From Erinaceus europaeus (Eukaryota > Chordata > Mammalia > Eulipotyphla > Erinaceidae): a DNA stretch of 64,000 nucleotides. Shown here piece after piece: positions 20,376 through 32,154 of the stretch. Numbering within the stretch: position 1 is the stretch's first letter; every line of letters starts with the position of its first letter. A program made the translations under genes and the position numbers. The notes beneath the pieces are model-generated. The model was given only the letters and a program-made list of their open reading frames with translations. It made no database searches and was not told the origin of the DNA. The stretch covers positions 10,908,093-10,972,092 of the forward strand of contig NC_080165.1 in assembly GCF_950295315.1 (NCBI RefSeq), in the 5' to 3' direction.

Positions 20376-21615
20376 AGACGCAGCTGGCAGTGCCGAAGGT
20401 GGAATAAATAGCACTGAAGTGAGGCTTAAATCAGGGCTGGAGTCAGGGCAGGCCTTTGGTACCCACGTGGGTTCTGAATGCTTTCTTTTGTAAGCCCCTA
20501 CCTCCTGCTGTTTCTCCCTCACTTCCATGGTAGATATTCTGGACCCAAGAAGGCCAAGCAAGCACCCTGCTGGGAAGTGATCTATTCCTTTTGAGTTGGC
20601 CCAATGCCAGAGAATCAATCGTATGCAGCTTGCCCACAGCTCACCATAATCAGCATCTGAAACCAGTGTCTTCCACTGAGAGCTGTGAAGAGTTGGGAAA
20701 GAAGACCTAGAGCCTTAAACAAACAAACAAAACAAAACAAATTTTTTTCTGCACTCACGGGTATTTCAAAGGAAGTCTGAACTTTGCAGTCAGTCACTGG
20801 CCCTACTGGGAACAGTCCAGTTGTGGGAATGAAGTCCGAAAAAGCTACAGTGAAGAGCCCAGTGACTGTGCTTTGGAGACTTCAGAGCAGAGGGGGGGAA
20901 AAAAAAAAAACGGTCACTGTTCTTTCTGTTGCATGAGGAACTTCTCACACAAAGAGGCTTGATGCAGGCAGACAGAAAGGGGCTTATCCGCTTAAGAAAC
21001 GGGAAGGATGATACAATTTGTTGTCACAGTCAGAATTCACTCTGATGAGGCCAAGCAAGGCCGAGAGACAGGGCCTGTCTTGTCCCTCTATCTAACACCA
21101 CATACTAGCAAAGCCACCTTTTTCCCTCAAGGTTATCTACACAGGGGCCCAGAGAAGAAATGCAATCAGCTTTGGGGGGGCGGGGGAGGGGTAGGGTCGG
21201 GAGTAGGGAAGGAAAAGAGAAGAGGAGGAGGAGGAGGAGGAGGGGGAAAAGGAAGAAGTCTCTTATCTGAACCACAAAATGCCTCCATGGCTCAAACCAA
21301 CTAGCTGAGAGAGTCTGCGTTCCAGGCATTTCCCAGGAGGAACCAAGTGCCTTTCTGGCTCCTCTTCCCCTCAGACCCCAACAACAACAACAACAACAAA
21401 CTGCCCTCTTAGTGAGAGCTGCCTGCCTGGCCACAGGGGGGCGGGGGTGGGGTGCGGGGGTGCAGACGTGCCATAAACACAGGCAGGATCTGGGAGAGGG
21501 AGCAGGGAGGCAGGCTCACTGGCACAGAAGGGGTGGGGTGGGGGGAGAGCAGGGACCCCTCACAGAGATCCATCAGGATGCTGTGGGAGCCAGGGAAGCA
21601 TAAAACAAGAAACAC

Positions 21616-21618
<3 letters not shown>
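20375..21618. other. Unique sequence with homopurine tracts
   Basis: It contains an A/C-rich stretch (20718-20741), a G/A-rich block (21171-21260) with (GGA)n at 21222-21243, and (CAA)n at 21381-21400. No exon is recognised. Confidence 0.5.

Positions 21619-21668
<50 letters not shown>
21619..21668 (+). repeat. (GT)n microsatellite
   Basis: About 24 uninterrupted TG units. The minus-strand frame running through it encodes a Thr-His run and is not a gene. Confidence 0.98.
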
Positions 21669-23639
21669 TCGAAGAGACACGAAGGCCAATGAGGTTTTCA
21701 TTCTGAAACAGATGCACGCAGGGAATTTGCTTTCTGTTCACGTGACTCAAGACACAGTGTCTTGAGTTTTCAGAACCACCAGACACACTGGGATGAGAAA
21801 CAGGTTTCGAACCGTGTGAAGATGGAGAGGAGGAACCAAGTCGTGCCCCCCACACACACACACAAGACAGCAAAGACAGCAGGCAGCCAGGATGTACCCA
21901 AAATAGCCCGGGCGGGCGGTTGTGCATGCTGCTGGGCCAGGCTGCCCGCCGGGATCTGTGCATCAGGAGGTCCCGTGCCTGTGTTGTGGGGAGTCCCAGC
22001 ATGACTATATATGGCCTGTTTACAGAGAGATCCCAGACCTTATAGCCGGCCAGCCGGAGCTGTCTCAGAAGGGCCGCACAAGTTAACTCTGGAGGCTTCC
22101 AGAAGCACCTTCTCCCTATCTGCCTGGGCCTCCCCCCCCCCCCAGGCTTCTCCGTCCCGCTGCCCTCCACGGTCACCCACCCCGGTCCTACACGGAAGAA
22201 TGTGCCTGCCGAATGGAGCCCGTGTTACATGACCTAGGGCACAAGCCAACCTGACTGCTGGAGAAATAAATGGCTGACGAGGCCCATCTCCCCAAACAGG
22301 TTCCTCACGTCCACTGGGTATTTCTATCCCATCAGATGCTGTCTGAAGAGGGAAGCCAGACACTGAAGGGGGGAGGGGGTGGGGAAGGAGGGCAGCAGTG
22401 CTGAAGGTGTTTTAAAGTCCTGGGAGGAGGGGGAGGAGGGGAGAGAGAAAGAGAAGGAGAGAAAGAGAGAGAAAGACTTCATCACAGGCTTTAACAGTCT
22501 TGCCCAACCTGTTCTGCCGTATGTTCTGTTAACTCCTTTCTGGCAAAGGGAGGCAAACAGCAAACCCTTTCTTTCCTCTTCTTTGCCCCACAGCCATACT
22601 GGAATCAAGGGCAGACTGGCAGAGAAAAGTCCTCAGGCAGAAGACCGAAACCTACGACTGCATGGACTCCAATCCTTCGCTTTTATCTTAGAACCCTCCT
22701 CAGTGGATACCACCATCTCTCCAGCCTCTTCCATCTCCTCAAGGAAATATACAAAGCAAGACTAGAACCCAGGAAATGGGTAAATCAAAGTTAAGCTGGC
22801 TGAGTTTTGCTGTCTTTTCACACACTTGGGACAAAATACCATGGAAGCAGGAAGCCGTTGGCTTTTCTTGTTCTCTGCTTGGTGAAAAGTACTTATAGGG
22901 TTAACAGACCAGAAATTTACCTGCTTAGCAACAGAGGCATCAGCTAAGCCACACTGGTTGTTTTGACACAGGAAAAGCAGTTTCTACCTGGTGGAAATAC
23001 CTGGTGATGTTTCAGTTACCGGTTTAAGCAACGCACATATTAACCACCAGAAAATGATGGTGAAGGGACAATGGTCCGAAGAGGGTTTACCCAGCTTAAA
23101 GGTAACAGTTCTGAGGCAAGCACATGTCCAGAAAACGTGCTTTAAAAGTTTAGAGCCGAGAAAGCTGACTTCCCCCAACTTGTCTGTAAGCTTCCTGACT
23201 CTAACAACCATAAGAACTCTCCAGGTAGTGGGAAACTCAATCTTACAAAACACGGGTTTCCCTCTTCTCAAGAGAGAGATGAAGAGGGGAGAAAGGATAG
23301 ATCTCACAAGTGAGACACACACTGGGTGTCTCAGCTTTACCAGAAAACGCACATGCAAACCCCCCAAGAAGGCGTCTATAACTTACTGTCTGAGAGACAG
23401 CAAATGGATGTGTTCTTTGAAACCTAAACATTGGCTTTAAAATCCAACTGCAAAAGCTTCCTCCTTTTCAGCACATGACTTGCTTAGGTTTCTGAGGCTC
23501 CAGGATGTCTAAGGCTTGTAGAACTGGTCGGTGTAGGATGTTTACTGCTGTTTTAACAGAAATGCAACTCTCTAGCCAGAGGAAGACCTGAAAACAGCTA
23601 GAATGAGCAGCCTGAACCAGTTGTTTAAAGAGAAAGAAC
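21669..23639. other. SINE-free unique block, no gene recognised
   Basis: This is about 2 kb without recognisable repeats except a C run (22131-22143) and a purine tract (22411-22475). The frames at 22991-23440 (plus) and 22984-23367 (minus) are mutually overlapping and show no known domain. Confidence 0.5.
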
Positions 23640-23712
23640 AGCAGGGGACTCTACCCTGTAATCTCCCTACATTCTTGTGACCCATATTAATCACAAATAA
23701 TAATAAAAAAAG
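23640..23712 (+). mobile_element. Possible L1-type 3' end
   Basis: GACTCTACCCTGTAATCTCC ... CTTGTGACCCATATTAATCAC and an AATAATAATAAAAA end resemble the L1-like terminal text seen at 14808 and 50252, but are more diverged. Confidence 0.4.
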
Positions 23713-23996
23713 ATCAAAAAAAGATGCTAATACACTCTTTTTAGCTGAAGGACAATTAAGTCAAATGGAAATAAAAAAATGATGTCCATGTATGTGCATA
23801 TAACGCAGATCTGATTATGAGGTCAGTGTGAGAGAACCAGACGTGACGTAAAAATGTTAACATTAATAGCATCAGTTTTATAGGGCATCGTTTTCTCCCT
23901 CTTGAGAGGGAAGAGTGGCAGAAGCAGGACTTATAGTGATGATGTTTAAAAACTCCTAATACTCCTAAAAGCTGTACTATTAAATCTGGTAATTTT

Positions 23997-24276
23997 GGGA
24001 GTCAGGCGGTAGCGCAGCAGGTTAAGCGCAGGTGGAGCAAAGCGCAAGGACCAGCGTTAAGGCTCCCGGTTCAAGCCCCCGGCTCCCCACCTGCAGGGGA
24101 GTCGCTTCACAGGTGGTGAAGCAGGTCTGCAGGTGTCTGTCTTTCTCTCCCTCTCTCTGTCTTCCCCTCCTCTCTCCATCTCTCTCTGTCCTAACAACGG
24201 TGACATCAATAACAACAATAACTAAAACAAGAGCAACAAAAGAGAAAATAAATATTTAAAAAAGTTTTTAAAAATT
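23997..24276 (+). mobile_element. A-type SINE with 10-bp target-site duplication
   Basis: This is a full-length A copy flanked by TGGTAATTTT at 23987-23996 and 24277-24286. Confidence 0.96.
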
Positions 24277-24286
24277 TGGTAATTTT

Positions 24287-25375
24287 CCTTAAATTCTAAA
24301 ATGAAGGCAATACTTGACTTCTAAGAAATCGAGTAGAAAGCTTAAAGAAAATAAAGCTGGTGAGCAGAGAGAAAAGCAACCTTCTAACTTCACTGTGATT
24401 GAAAATAACATTTCAAAGTCACAGAGCTCTTTGAGATGCTTTTAAAAAAATGCAGGCAAAAGCAGCCCCCCCAAAAAAAACTCCTTCGATAAAGCGTATA
24501 CTGGCGTTTATTCTGAACCCTGAAACTAACAGTCTGAGCAAATTAAGACTTTATTTCTGAAACACTTGAAAACTGGAAGGTAGAGACAGATCCATGGACA
24601 AAATGGTGGTATTTAAAAGCAAAAAAATCTGGCCTATGCAGAACAAAACAAAAAAAAAAAAAAAAAGGGGGGAGGGGGAGAAAAAGACTTCAATGATGCC
24701 CTGTGGTGGCTGCAGAGTGGGCTGCAGAGTCAGTTGTGCCGACAGTTGTGCTGGAGACAAGTGGTGCATTCATACATGGAGAGCAGAGGCTGCTCAGAGC
24801 CTGCAGAACCTGCACCCAGAATGATGGGCAGCTGGCTTTCCTGTTGGTCACAGTGAAGCAGTGAAAAGAAGGACTGGATTCAGTGAGAGCACAGCCTGTC
24901 CCTGCAGCTGTGGCAAAGTGGGAAGCCAGAGGGACCAGATAGAGACACCCAAGTACCGTCCACCCTCTCTAGAAGAGCCGGGCCGAATGTTAACTCAGTG
25001 AGCGCCTCCACAAAGGACAGCAGAGCAGAGCCAGTGCCAGGCGAAGGGCCTAGTCGACACCAAACATTCCTCCTCCTCCCCCACCACCATTCTGGTTAGA
25101 AAAAGCATGCAGCACCCTCAAACCCGTTGCCTCAGACCAAGGGAGTAGACGCCCCCAGCTTTACTCCCTTCTCCATGGCCTCAACAAAAGAAACATCTGG
25201 TACCAGCTACTCAGCATCCCTGACAATCCTGTCAGAGTGGCAACTCCTAAAAAATTCATTAGTGGCACTTACACCTGTTAGTGCAGTGCACCCATCTGGG
25301 TGTGAGCATGGGCGCCACACAGCCTGGATTCCGCAGGGAACTCGGAGCAGCAAGCACTGGGTGGGAGAAACTTTT
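24287..25375. other. Unique sequence, no gene recognised
   Basis: It has an A-run/G-run (24651-24682) and the imperfect repeat GGCTGCAGAGT twice at 24708-24732. No exon is recognised. Confidence 0.4.
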
Positions 25376-25555
25376 TTTCTTTTTGAATGATTTTATTTAT
25401 TTATTAATGAGAAAGATAGGAGGAGAGAGAGAGAGAGAGAGAGAGAGGGGACCAGACATCACTTTGGTACATGTGCTGCCGGGGATTGAACTTGGGAACT
25501 CATGCTTGAGAATCCAAGGCTTTATTTATCCACTGCGACACCTCCTGCGCCACTG
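25376..25555 (-). mobile_element. D-type SINE with (GA)n
   Basis: Minus strand: GGCGCAGGAGGTGTCGCAGTG, AAGTTCAATCCCCGGCAGC, CATGTACCAAAGTGATG, an expanded CT block, CTCATTAATAAATAAATA. Near-repeats CTGGGTGGGAGAA (before) and CTGGCTGGGAGAA (after) look like an ageing target-site duplication. Confidence 0.94.
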
Positions 25556-25649
25556 GCTGGGAGAATCTTAAGGTTCACTTATCATTTCTAACCGTCTCTA
25601 AAGAAAAGAAAAAGATTCATCCCTGTTTTTAAAGAACAGGAAAAAAAGA

Positions 25650-25862
25650 TGGGGCCAGGTGGTGGGGCACCTGGTTGAGCAGAGGTCACAGCGCCCAAGG
25701 ACCTGGGTTTGAGCCCCCGGTCCCCACCTGCAGGTGGAAAGCTTTGCAGATGGTGAAGCAGGGCTGCAGGTGTCTCTCTCCCTCTCTATCACCCCCTTCA
25801 CTCTTGATTTCTGGCTGCCTCTATCCAATAAATAAATAAAGATCATTAAAAAAATGTTTTTA
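25650..25862 (+). mobile_element. B-type SINE
   Basis: GGTGGTGGGGCACCTGGTTGAG, GGGTTTGAGCCCCCGG, GCAGATGGTGAAGCAGGGC and CCAATAAATAAATAAAG are intact. Confidence 0.95.
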
Positions 25863-25863
25863 A

Positions 25864-26150
25864 TGGGAGTCAGCCGGTAGCACAATAGGTTAAGCACACA
25901 TGGCGCAAAGCGCAAGGACCTGTGTAAGGATCCCGATTCGAGGCCCCAGCTCCCCACCTGCAGGGGAGTTGCTTCATGGGTGGTGAAGCAGGTCTGCAAG
26001 TGTCTATCTTTCTCTCCCCCTCTCCGTCTTCCCCTCCTCTCTCCATATCTGTCTTATCCAACAACGACGACATCAATAACTACAACAATAAAAAAAAAAA
26101 AAACAAGGGCAACAAAAGGGAATAAGTGAATTAAAAACATTTTTTTTAAA
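25864..26150 (+). mobile_element. A-type SINE
   Basis: It follows the B copy directly: GGGAGTCAGCCGGTAGCACAA, GGATCCCGATTCGAGGCCCC, CATGGGTGGTGAAGCAGG, CTTATCCAACAACGACG, and an A/CAA tail. Confidence 0.95.
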
Positions 26151-26227
26151 AGAACACAAAAATATATGTTTTTCATTGCAAGCCTGAGAGTCACCCCAGT
26201 GGTCACTGGTTCATTTCCCAGTCTCAA

Positions 26228-26360
26228 CTTTTTTTTTTTTTAAGATTAAGAGGCAAAGACAGAGTGAAAGAGACCACAGCACTGAAGCAATGCAATGAAC
26301 CTGGGTTATGCACAAGACAAAGCAGCATGTTATCCAACTGAGCTATTTTGCTGACCCCCA
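26228..26360 (-). mobile_element. E-type SINE
   Basis: Minus strand: GGGGTCAGCAAAATAGCTCAG, TTGGATAACATGCTGCTTTG, GCATAACCCAGGTTCATTGC, then CTTTCACTCTGTCTTTGCC. It matches the plus-strand copy at 8329. Confidence 0.7.
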
Positions 26361-26397
26361 AATTACTTAGATAACCTCTTTCTCTCTCCCTCTCTCC

Positions 26398-26515
26398 CAC
26401 CCCTGAAAACATTGCTTAGCTCTGGGTTAAGCAGATGCAGGGGACTGAACCTGGGACTTTGGAGCCTCAGGCATGGAAGTCTTTCTGCAGAACCATTGTA
26501 CTGTCTCCCTTGCCA
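26398..26515 (-). mobile_element. C-type SINE
   Basis: Minus strand: GGGAGACAGTACAATGGTTC, GCCTGAGGCTCC, CAGGTTCAGTCCCCTGCATC, CCAGAGCTAAGCAATG. Confidence 0.88.
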
Positions 26516-27850
26516 TCTGCACCAACTTTTGCCAGAGTTAAGCACTGAAAACCAAACCACAAGCATAAATAATCTCCTCCAATATAGCAGATATTTGTGC
26601 TTGTTCAGGGACCTGACTATTATCAGTTTGAGAAAATGAAAGTGTATTTTTGGAGCTCTATTGCTATCTTCTCTCATAATAAATCTTAAAGAAAAACTCT
26701 CGAGTGGCTCAAATGTTTTCATCAGACAACAGACACCAATGTTTTGAGAGCTTTACTACTGGAGGGATGTGTAAGGATCATCTGAAAAATTTTCTCAAGC
26801 TACTCAAGCCCCCAGCTCTATTCAGAATCAGAATCTCGGAGAGTGTGTGGGAGGGATGAGGGTGGCACGCTGGCAGGTGTCTTAGAAGTTTCCCTAGTTT
26901 GTAAATTATGGTTCAGATGCTGTAGTCCGGTGAACAGTTATCACAGAAAGGGCATACCAGAAGGGAGAGGAGTAATGATAAGGCAGAGAGCCTACTGGAT
27001 GGAAGGTTCTGTAATTGTTTCACGTGACACTGTGCTACTCATGCAGAGGGGGTCAAATCACTTGCTTTCTGCCTGTCACATGATGCACGGTAGGAACAAA
27101 AGGCCTGCATGCCCGCTGTGCCAGCTCAGTGCCCAACAGGGCAGGGCACCCAGGATGGCCCCAGCTACAGGCAGCCTGCAGCCATCAGCTAGTTGCCAAG
27201 CTGGCGGCTCTGTTCATCCCCCGCTCCTTAAAAGTTATGCCCTTGAAGGACAGGGCACTAAGACCCTGCAGCCAAGCTGGATGGTCTTTACTGTCACTGA
27301 TGGGGGTGTGTGTGGAAGTGTGGCAGGACCCCCTTTGAGGACAGACGCAGGGGTCTGATGCAGGACACCTGCAGCAGCCCAACCAGGCTGGCTGATTCTC
27401 CCCATAAAGCTTTCCCTCTCTCCCCCCTCCTTCTCTCAGAAGGTGAGACACCTTAGAAAGGAAAGAACCCAGTGGTCCTCTCCTCGGGGACTCATGCTGC
27501 CTGTCCTTTTCTGCCGCCTCTGCCTGTGACTCTCCCTCTCCTCACTACTTCCTCCCAGGCTTCTGTGGCAAAGGAGACAAAAGACGGGTCCTAGAAAGGG
27601 CTGGAAGGATGCCCCCTACGCCCACCCCACCCCACACAATGCTGCAGTCCCCTGGTCTTAAGGTAGAGCAGAATGCAGGGTGCAAGCTCACACTCCTGCA
27701 GAAGCTGCAGGCTACAGGGCCTCAAGTGTGCCTGCAGAATGCCAACGGGGAGGAAAAAAGAGGGTGGGTGACAAAGTGACGCTGGGAGCTCTAGTCCTAA
27801 TCTTATCCTGTACCCCAGCAAAGGAATGACTGTCGCCACACTCCAGGGCC
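26516..27850. other. SINE-free unique block
   Basis: GC content rises toward 27.9 kb. The 171-codon plus frame at 26843-27358 overlaps minus-strand frames and has no recognised domain. Confidence 0.5.
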
Positions 27851-27879
27851 CGAGAAGAGTCTGGGGACCAGGCGAGGCA

Positions 27880-28180
27880 ACTGAGGAGCAAGCTGCGGCA
27901 GAGAACCTCCCGGCTCCGCCCCTCCTCGGCCTGACCCCGCCCCGCCTCCAGGCGACCAATCAGCACTCCCGATTCTGACTGACAGCCTAGGGGGCCGCTC
28001 ACGTCTTGAGGTGGGCGGGAGGAGCAGCGCCCCGCCCCGCCCCACCCGCATCCCTGGAGGCCCAGCTTGCGGAGTTGGACCTGGGGGTCCACCTGGGGGT
28101 CCACCGGACCCACCTTCCCAGGGTCGCCGCTGCCACCGCCCCGGTCGCACGCCCACCGCCCTCTTCACGCAGCACTAAGT
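27880..28180 (-). promoter_or_regulatory. Candidate GC-rich secondary promoter
   Basis: A CCAAT box (plus-strand CCAAT at 27956-27960, minus ATTGG) is followed on the minus strand by GC boxes (27936-27947 and 27915-27922), and more GC boxes lie at 28029-28043. That order suits minus-strand initiation near 27.9 kb, though the CCAAT/GC arrangement also allows plus-strand use. No TATA box is seen. The block stands out in an AT-richer, SINE-free region and is CpG-richer than its neighbourhood. Orientation and activity are inferred. Confidence 0.5.
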
Positions 28181-28470
28181 CATTCGGGTTTCCAAGAGGC
28201 CCTGGTGCATGGGGGGGGGGTTTCCTAGCCCCGTACACTTATTCTATATTTGGTGCTATTTCACCCCAGCGCTCGGGGCTGACCACTACTAGTGCTGGAA
28301 GTGAGCTGGGATCTGGGGGCCACCCCAGAGAACCTGCCAGAAGGGAGAGGAGGAAAGCCCAGGGCACAGCAGGAGCGGCAGAAATCACCCCGGTTAAGGG
28401 TACAGGCTTCCGTGCTCCGAGCAGCAGCAGCCTTGGTCTCCCAAGGCAGCCCTGAGACAGCCAGAACTTC
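28181..28470. other. GC-rich shoulder of the 28-kb block
   Basis: A G run sits at 28210-28219. Overlapping frames on both strands are probably a base-composition effect. No donor or acceptor pair convinces me. Confidence 0.4.
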
Positions 28471-28642
28471 TATTTATTTACTTACTTTTAAATAAATTTC
28501 AGTGTCTGAAAGTCTTTTGCCTGCCAATCATAGGAGCAACTGAAGACATCTGCTAGAATTCAGGACACATATGCTAGGCCCAAGAGGGAACAATGCAATG
28601 TGTGCAACTTGCTGTCTTTCCTCCAAGTCCTCAGTAACTTAA

Positions 28643-28686
28643 ACACACACACAAACACACACACTCCCTCTCTCTCTCTCTCTCTC
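28643..28686 (+). repeat. (CA)n / (CT)n microsatellite
   Basis: An interrupted CA tract (28643-28664) is followed by (CT)n (28666-28686). Confidence 0.95.
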
Positions 28687-28867
28687 AACATCCATGTGAC
28701 CTTGGACTCTCTGGTTTTCATCTGTCTCTTGCAGAACACGCTCTTTGCTGACCAGTACACTGCAAGTCCTGATAAAAGTGGTTAATGTTTACTGAAACCT
28801 GCGCATGAACTGTACTAAACCTGATAGGGCTGAAAAGGCAAAGTTCTGTTAACAGCATCCATGTATA

Positions 28868-28915
28868 AGAAAGAATGAAAGAGAAAGAGAGAAAGAAAGA
28901 AAGAAAGAAAGAAAA
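28868..28915 (+). repeat. (GAAA)n microsatellite
   Basis: Tandem GAAA units with GA interruptions at the start. Confidence 0.95.
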
Positions 28916-30060
28916 GCTTGTTTTTTAATTTGAAGGCAACGGTCTGTTAACATCCATGTACAATAAAGAAAGAAGAGGAAGAGGAAAAAAAAAAAGGGTG
29001 GGGGTTATAATCTCTCCCTGAAGAATAGACACCAGCAATCAGAGATGCTTCACATCTGCTTGGTTATTTTTGGAAAATATTCGACAAAAGACATTGATGA
29101 TTTTTAAGTTTCTGAAAATTCCTTTACAGAACTTAAAAATGAAACCAATTTCTTGGGAGTTCATGTCCTCGTCCACTTTTTTTTTTTTTAAAGATGGCCT
29201 ATCTGACCTATAAGTGGTCTTTGTGATACTCTCACATAGGTCCATCTGAACAACTGCTTATAGGTTCTTTCTCTGGGGTCAACTACTTCATGCAAAAGTA
29301 AACCTCGCATTTCAGTGGTTACCATCTCAACCTTGTTCTTCCTATAACTCTTCATTTCTCAAAAGTAGAAACAGTATTAATCTAATTCAGTCTAACATCA
29401 TGACATCCATTCTGAGAATATTAAGTAAAACATCGGAACTGACTGATAATCTGTTCTTTTCTCCCATGTCCACACTATCCTTTTTCTCCCGTGACACTGG
29501 GCTAAAATAATGTTTTTAACTTACACGTACACACAGAGGCTGGATCCAGAGCAGGATGCTCTCAGGTGTTGAAACCCAAGGCTCTCTCCCCCACCCCACC
29601 CCCACCCTTTGCTTAAAGGGCAGCAATAGAACCGTCACCTTGGAAACAAACATCACCCAGTGTTTGCAGAACAAACAATGGTACCTTTTCAGCCAGTACC
29701 AGGCAGGCAGGCAGGCCAAGGGGCAGCCGAGCAATTCTGGGCCTTACAGGAGACTTAACATATTGCATTCATGCAGTGCACGGAAAAGTAGCTTAGTTCT
29801 GAAATGAAGTGCTCTCAAATGGGTGAATCTCTGCCTAGAAACCACAGACAACGTGGGTAAGGTTTAAAGTCAAATGAGGCTACCCCTCATTTGAAGTCCT
29901 TTTTTTTTTAAATGCTATTTTTGGAATTGTTTTACATACCTCATGAATAAGGTGAACTATACACTCTTTTCTCTGAGAATTGCCTTCTCCAGCAACTAGA
30001 AAGAAGTTGTTGAAAACTCTTTCCTGTTAAAGGATGTTTCTAGTAATTAAAAACCATCAT
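28916..30060. other. AT-rich unique block, possibly conserved noncoding
   Basis: There are no SINEs. A SOX-like ACAAACAATGG lies at 29671-29681. A GCAG repeat is at 29702-29717 and T runs are at 29179-29190 and 29902-29910. No exon is recognised. Confidence 0.4.
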
Positions 30061-30062
30061 GT

Positions 30063-30063
30063 C

Positions 30064-30101
<38 letters not shown>

Positions 30102-30102
30102 C
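30063..30102 (+). repeat. (TA)n(CA)n microsatellite
   Basis: About 13 TA units pass into about 7 CA units. Confidence 0.97.
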
Positions 30103-30519
30103 ACCATAAATTGTGTTTCTATATTATAATTTGGATTTATGAGTATTTATATTCTATTACTTAGCTCTTTAACCTACTTCTGAATTTCTGGCAATGATAA
30201 ATCAAACTGTCAGAAAAAAATTTAACTGCTTTAGTATTTAGTTTTGAGCATTCATTTAAAAAAAGAACAGTGTCAAACATACATAAATCTATAAGGGTTC
30301 TGGCGAATAACCACTTTTCGAGCCTCGCTATCAATGAAGAGATTTCCATTTATTGACAAATTGATCGTCTGTCAGGAGCTCAAGATTGAGGAGTCTATTG
30401 TTGCTGTTTTGTTTTTTTTTTAAAATAATACTAGTGAAAATAAAAGTCCTTCAGAATGAAATTTTAACTGTGAAATAGAAGTTAACAGCTTCCTTCTCAT
30501 CCTGGGTGTGCGCCTAAGT

Positions 30520-30900
30520 TTTCCTTCCCACCAATTAAGAAAGAAGGCTGCACCCAACTAAATTATTTGGACAGGAGTTTGATGCCAGTTAAAGACCACA
30601 GTAACTGGCATTTTCTGTTACCCTTAGCCAAGGGGACAAATGCCTAATTAACATGGACCAACACGCAGCTTACACTGGGAAAGTGCCTCCTGTCCTTTCT
30701 CCCTTTTCTTTTTTTTTTTTTCCTCCAAGATTTAGGTCTTTAACATCCCTGAGTGAAAGTGCACAAAGGCTGTCTAATGCCATCTGACTGAGGTGTAAAA
30801 GTCCAATTAACTAATGTTGCAGCGACAGTAAATCAGTTAGCATTATTCATCTTCCCAGCTGGGCAGGAGAGAACGATTGAGGAGGGCCCTGAAAGGGAGT
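30520..30900. promoter_or_regulatory. Candidate conserved noncoding element
   Basis: Unique AT-rich sequence with three homeodomain-type cores: CCAATTAAG (30531-30539), CTAATTAAC (30644-30652) and CCAATTAACTAATG (30803-30816). It has balanced composition and no repeats except a T run at 30710-30720. Enhancer function is inference from motif density only. Confidence 0.35.
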
Positions 30901-32154
30901 TAAGTGGTTGGACTAGGTGCCCTTGAAAAAAAAAAAAAAGGACTCTGCAAGTAATGGCTGATAATCCAGCAAGCAGCCAGAGAGACTTCAAAATACAAGT
31001 ACTGGGCCCACCCTGGGCCCTGGTTGGGAGGAAGGGGAGGAGCCAGGCAGCCCTGTCCCCTCCCACCCTTCCTCCCCACATCATCCAGACAGTCTTCTCT
31101 CCAGCAGATGGACCACACCTTTTCAAGTCACGTATTTAGTAGACCCAAGCAAAATGACTGAGGAATAAGTTTGGACAAATGACTCCCTAAGTTTAGCACC
31201 AGTTTAAGTGAATCAGTGAAACAGCTATCTTGTCCTGAGTTCGGTTTCTGAGTCTTACTTGCTTGTGTGTTCAACACTCAGAAAACACACACGCCTATCA
31301 CACTCCTAATTAGCAAACTGAAAGTGTATCCAATGCATTTGCTCAATGCCAAGAGCCGCAGAGGGGAGGGGAAAAAAAAAGCCAGCAAGCAGGCAACTTC
31401 TGAACCCCAACTCAGTTCCTGCTCAAACAATGGCAGTAACTAAGGTAGCCCCCTCCGCCCTGGATTCCAACTCCTGGTCCCCTCCCTGCACATCCTTCCA
31501 GAAGGCAGCTCCTTCCCTGGTGGTCCAGGGAGCAGGAGAGGCACTTCCCAGCCCCACCCTGCCCTCTGCCAGCTAATCCCAGGGAAGGCAGCCCTTCCAG
31601 AGTTGGGACTGAATAGTGCAAGTCCTGGGCATTGGGGAAGGGGCCCAGTGCCAGGCAAAGACCCCAGCTGCACACAGGCAGCTTTCTCCATCTTCTCGAA
31701 GAACATCTCAGGCCGTGGAAGGAAGTGAGAGAGGGGAGGAGGCCCAGGTGGCTTTATCTTTTCCCCTCCTAGTATTTCTATCAAGTTTCTGTTTCGCTGC
31801 CCCTCCTGAAAAGGGTGTGTGAGCCCAAGCATGCCTTTGAAATGAAATCGGGAAACAGGGTTTGGGTTTGATTAGCGACATGCTTCTACAAGCCACCTGA
31901 CAACACAGCGCTCTATAAGTACCAGGGTTCAGAACCACATCCATTCTGAATAAAGGTAGCTTACATTGGCTTTCTCGATTTTGAATGTCTTCAGAGACCG
32001 GTATTCAATTACCATGTACACTCTGATGACGACCAAACACCTTTCCTCTCCCATTCAAAAACTCAAGATAGGATCAGAGAAAATTTTGCTTATATGTTCC
32101 AATGTTTACTGTGTATTAGTCACAATCTACTCCCCTAATACATCTCTTACAAAA
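30901..32154. other. Unique sequence, no gene recognised
   Basis: This is the end of the 5.6-kb SINE-free interval. Frames near 31346-31832 on both strands overlap and lack domains. Confidence 0.45.

Noticed and set aside
20502..20528. Minus-strand ACCATGG start with nine codons (MEVREKQQE) ending at a GTAGGG donor-like site
   Set aside because: The Kozak context is good, but GTAGGG is a weak donor, there is no promoter signal nearby and the open frame extends upstream without a gene-like pattern. I could not support it.
21409..22176. 255-codon minus-strand frame
   Set aside because: It is interrupted by a Thr-His run from the GT microsatellite and has no homology that I can recognise.
23842..23860. 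TGACGTAA (CREB/ATF-type) word as a regulatory site
   Set aside because: It is a single eight-base match in unique AT-rich DNA with no promoter context.
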